From Bryobacteraceae bacterium (GTDB lineage: Bacteria > Acidobacteriota > Terriglobia > Bryobacterales > Bryobacteraceae), in the NCBI GenBank assembly GCA_026002855.1, contig BPGD01000001.1, positions 3,976,001 to 4,040,000 of the forward strand: a stretch of DNA of 64,000 nt, given 5' to 3'. The translations under genes and the position numbers were made by a program. The number at the start of each line of letters is the position of its first letter. Position 1 is the first letter of the stretch. Positions 60,901 through 64,000 of the stretch are shown piece after piece. The notes beneath the pieces were generated by a model, which was not told the DNA's origin, made no database searches, and saw only the letters and a list, made by a program, of their open reading frames with translations.

Positions 60901-61185
60901 TTAAGCCAGACCGGCGCGGGAAGAGGCCTCCCACAGGTACATGCCGTACATCACGGCCAGGATGAGGCCAGTGATGGCCAGCACAACGGTGAGGGCCTTG
61001 CCCCACTTCTCCACCAGTTCCAGCTTCCTGGCCACCGTCATCTGCTGCGTGATGACGGTCTCGGGGCCGCTGAGGTGCAGCGTGTCATCCTCCTGGGCGG
61101 CCAGATGCTGGCGCCAGATAGCGAGGGCCACAACGATCAGGGCGAGAACGCCCCACGCAATTGCATAGGGTGTCAGGTTGGACAT
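60901..61185 (-). CDS. Small two-span membrane protein of the cytochrome cluster
   Basis: The 94-residue protein has spans at about 6-23 and 68-87 (YAIAWGVLALIVVALAIW and LTVVLAITGLILAVMYGMYLW) joined by a charged, mostly helical loop. ATG 61185 has GGGAGG 9 nt upstream; GTG 61191 is too close to that site. No family is recognised. Its place directly upstream of the CbcL-like gene suggests an accessory subunit of the quinol-oxidising complex. Confidence 0.7.
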   Translation of the reverse strand: MSNLTPYAIAWGVLALIVVALAIWRQHLAAQEDDTLHLSGPETVITQQMTVARKLELVEKWGKALTVVLAITGLILAVMYGMYLWEASSRAGLA

Positions 61186-61233
61186 CTTCACGAACCTCCC
61201 TTCAACAAGCAGGTGCGACAGCGCTTCATCCGA

Positions 61234-61596
61234 TTATGGCGAAGCCCGCCCTTCGGCCGGTTTCATTTTCCGTGTGCCGGACCGCAGACAGGTGGCCAGC
61301 ACCGCCAGCACAACCGTATTCAAGGGATCCTGTTCGGAGAGAACCGAGTGGACACCCGCCTCCCAGGCTTCCTTCAGATGAGTGGCGTCATTGCTGGTGA
61401 TCAACACAATGCGGTCGGCATGCTCGACGGGCTGGGGCAGCCGGTGGAAGCTGTCCCAATCGAGCACCACCGCACAGGCGTTCTCCAGATCCGGGCGATC
61501 CGAGCAGACCACCGGCGTCTGCGTGCTGCGTTCGAGCAGCTCGCACAGCGCCCGGGCCCGGTCTGCGTCGGTCAGACTGACCTGGATCGATCCCAT
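61234..61596 (-). CDS. Receiver-like (pseudo-receiver) protein
   Basis: The 120-residue protein has the alternating alpha/beta pattern of a response-regulator receiver: IQVSLTDADRARALCELLE, CAVVLDWDSFHRL with an Asp in the phosphorylation position, RIVLITSNDATHLKEAWEAGVHSVLSEQ. The usual acidic pair at the start is only partly kept and there is no output domain. Start 61596 has GAGGTGAA 4-5 nt upstream. A palindrome at 61627 lies close to the likely promoter. It is divergent from the sigma-54 activator, and 48 bp separate it from the small membrane protein. Confidence 0.6.
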   Translation of the reverse strand: MGSIQVSLTDADRARALCELLERSTQTPVVCSDRPDLENACAVVLDWDSFHRLPQPVEHADRIVLITSNDATHLKEAWEAGVHSVLSEQDPLNTVVLAVLATCLRSGTRKMKPAEGRASP

Positions 61597-61626
61597 CGCC
61601 TTCACCTCGGACCGCAACTGATTTCC

Positions 61627-61641
61627 ACCGGGATTCCCGGT
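61627..61641. promoter_or_regulatory. 15-bp palindrome, operator candidate
   Basis: ACCGGGA-T-TCCCGGT is a perfect palindrome with a 1-nt centre. It lies next to a -10-like TACAAC (61648-61643, minus strand) upstream of the receiver-like gene, in the 342-bp region shared with the divergent sigma-54 activator. Confidence 0.45.
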
Positions 61642-61934
61642 TGTTGTAGACGGCATGGCGACTTTCCACGTCTGGCAGCGGTCCATGCTGGCCATCTACC
61701 GGCACCCGGTTCCCGAACCTTGGCGGGGTCGGCAACCGCGCGTCCATTGCACAACCATGCAATCTGGAGTCCACTCTCGGATTCAACTGAAAGTGGCGGA
61801 AACACAGGGACTTCCTGCGATACCTCGGGCCGGACTTCGCACCCGCCCGCTCCGCCCGGCTGCCATTTCGCCCCGGCTGGGTTAATTGACCCACCTGATC
61901 CGTTTACCCCGCCCCGAAACTCTCCCGGCAGGTC

Positions 61935-61938
61935 TACA

Positions 61939-61940
<2 letters not shown>
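61935..61940 (+). promoter_or_regulatory. -10 hexamer TACAAT at the activator start
   Basis: TACAAT overlaps ATG 61939 and ends 4 nt before ATG 61945, so the message would be leaderless from the second ATG. Confidence 0.35.
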
Positions 61941-63309
<1,369 letters not shown>

Positions 63310-63561
63310 GCCGGCCTCCGGCGGCACGGAAGCCCCTTTCTTTCTGTCGGGCTCGCGGGGCTGCCCCGGCCCGTTGCGAGCGGCAATCGGGGGTGCGATG
63401 GCCGGAGCTACACAGCGGCGTGGCTGCGGGCATGGCGGCCGGCAGCGGCGGCAGGTCCCGTCGGGCGCCTTCTGCGTGGAGACCGGTTCGGGGATCCTCG
63501 CGCTTCGCGGCAAGAGCTGGATTCAGGCCTGCGGAGGATGCGGCGGGGAAAGTTCGATGGC

Positions 63562-63639
63562 TGGTCGGGCCGCCGGGATTTGAACCCGGGACCTCTTGCA
63601 CCCCAAGCAAGCGCGCTAGCCAGGCTGCGCCACGGCCCG
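63562..63639 (-). tRNA. tRNA-Pro, anticodon GGG
   Basis: The 78-nt gene folds as a cloverleaf with acceptor stem CGGGCCG/CGGCCCG, D-arm GCGC/GCGC, anticodon stem CTTGC/GCAAG with loop TTGGGGT (anticodon GGG), T-arm CCGGG/CCCGG with loop TTCAAAT, and an encoded CCA end at 63562-63564. A C as first base is usual for bacterial tRNA-Pro. Confidence 0.95.
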
Positions 63640-63871
63640 ATCCTGCGACGAAAGGAGGCGCATCACTGCGCCTTCCACAGTGTATCATTCCGGCCCGCGC
63701 GCGGGCCAGCCGGTGGCCAGCTTCCGCGCGGGAATCGGACAGGCTTGCGGGCCTGCTTGCCGGGTCCGTTCACGGCGGCTCGCGGCCCCGAAGGCGGATG
63801 TTGGATGGCAGGCAGGCTCCCCTCGACAACAACCAAGCCCCGGCCGCCGGACTGCCGGCTCCCGGAGGCCA

Positions 63872-64000
63872 TTACTGAGCAAATACGTTGCAGGCTGCGA
63901 GCTCGCCCTGGTCATGGCCGCGCTGCATCCAGTCCAGCCGCTGTTCCAGGACGCCCTGGAGACGGGCATCGCCGCTCTGGGCCGCCCAGGAGCGCGCGGC
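63872..64000 (-). CDS. 3' end of an unidentified gene (5' part beyond window)
   Basis: A minus-strand frame enters from the right edge and stops with TAA at 63872-63874. The 42 visible residues (VLEQRLDWMQRGHDQGELAA, ending CNVFAQ) are alpha-helical and amphipathic, and their codon use fits a real C-terminus better than the neighbouring frames. No family can be named from this piece. Confidence 0.4.
   Translation of the reverse strand, partial: AARSWAAQSGDARLQGVLEQRLDWMQRGHDQGELAACNVFAQ

Noticed and set aside
60619-61938. N-terminal extension of about 440 codons for the sigma-54 activator
   Set aside because: It is antisense to the cytochrome and receiver-like genes and has no domain; the PAS domain begins after 61939.
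61597-61938. Sigma-54 -24/-12 promoter
   Set aside because: Candidate GG...GC pairs (for example TGGCAG to ATGCT, TGGAAA to TTGC) have spacings one base off the required value.

Overview
The window looks like chromosome of an acidobacterium of the Bryobacterales/Solibacter group. That is inferred from high GC with a strong third-position bias, from protein types frequent in that group (DUF1080 glycoside-binding proteins, DinB proteins, M16 peptidase pairs, IPT/TIG secreted proteins, Tat-exported Gfo/Idh/MocA oxidoreductases), and from a relic of the acidobacterial VWFA-related domain at 49160-49490. No rRNA, CRISPR array or intact insertion sequence is visible. Long open frames antisense to real genes are common and were discarded.

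Layout. 1-9.1 kb: a truncated circularly permuted ATP-grasp gene; a DapA-like aldolase divergent from an IclR regulator and a HAD phosphatase; an FAD reductase with a cyclopropane synthase; and a dTDP-amino-sugar pair (acyltransferase/FdtA fusion plus aminotransferase). 9.1-21.3 kb: a DUF1080 protein, an M16 peptidase pair, a membrane serine-protease-like protein, a large YfhO-like membrane protein, an NRAMP-UspA fusion, and a secreted metzincin with a partner. 21.5-34.9 kb, minus strand: a tightly coupled eight-gene MoxR/DUF58/VWA operon that also carries a caspase-like protein, a TPR-gluzincin protein, DUF4159 and DUF4175. 35.2-46.8 kb, minus strand: an SSB-tailed DNA-binding-like protein, a small membrane protein, about 1.1 kb with no gene, then a Tad/Flp-type secretion operon (TadC, TadB, TadA, CpaE, CpaC, CpaB) whose 5' part holds two tiny translationally coupled genes and a large multi-spanning membrane protein. 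46.8-47.7 kb holds a possible small RNA with anti-Shine-Dalgarno loops. 47.7-56.7 kb: a Gfo/Idh/MocA oxidoreductase, two protein relics, DinB, a DnaC-like ATPase, a Cys-rich secreted protein with a structured leader, a Fur-family regulator, a LolA-like protein, a DUF1624 acyltransferase and a pentapeptide-repeat protein. 56.7-63.3 kb: tandem UspA, an ImcH/NapC-like and a CbcL-like multiheme cytochrome, a small membrane protein and a receiver-like protein, divergent from a sigma-54 activator with a Cys-rich PAS domain. The window ends with tRNA-Pro(GGG) and the 3' end of an unidentified gene.

How the parts fit. The MoxR block is probably one transcript for an envelope-associated chaperone/protease-like system. 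The Tad genes encode the ATPase, membrane platform, secretin and localisation parts of a pilus or secretion machine, but pilin, pseudopilins and prepilin peptidase are absent from the window. The cytochrome block resembles an inner-membrane quinol-oxidising module under enhancer-binding-protein control. Several non-operon genes have a -10-like hexamer only 4-14 nt before the start codon, which points to leaderless or very short 5' UTRs.
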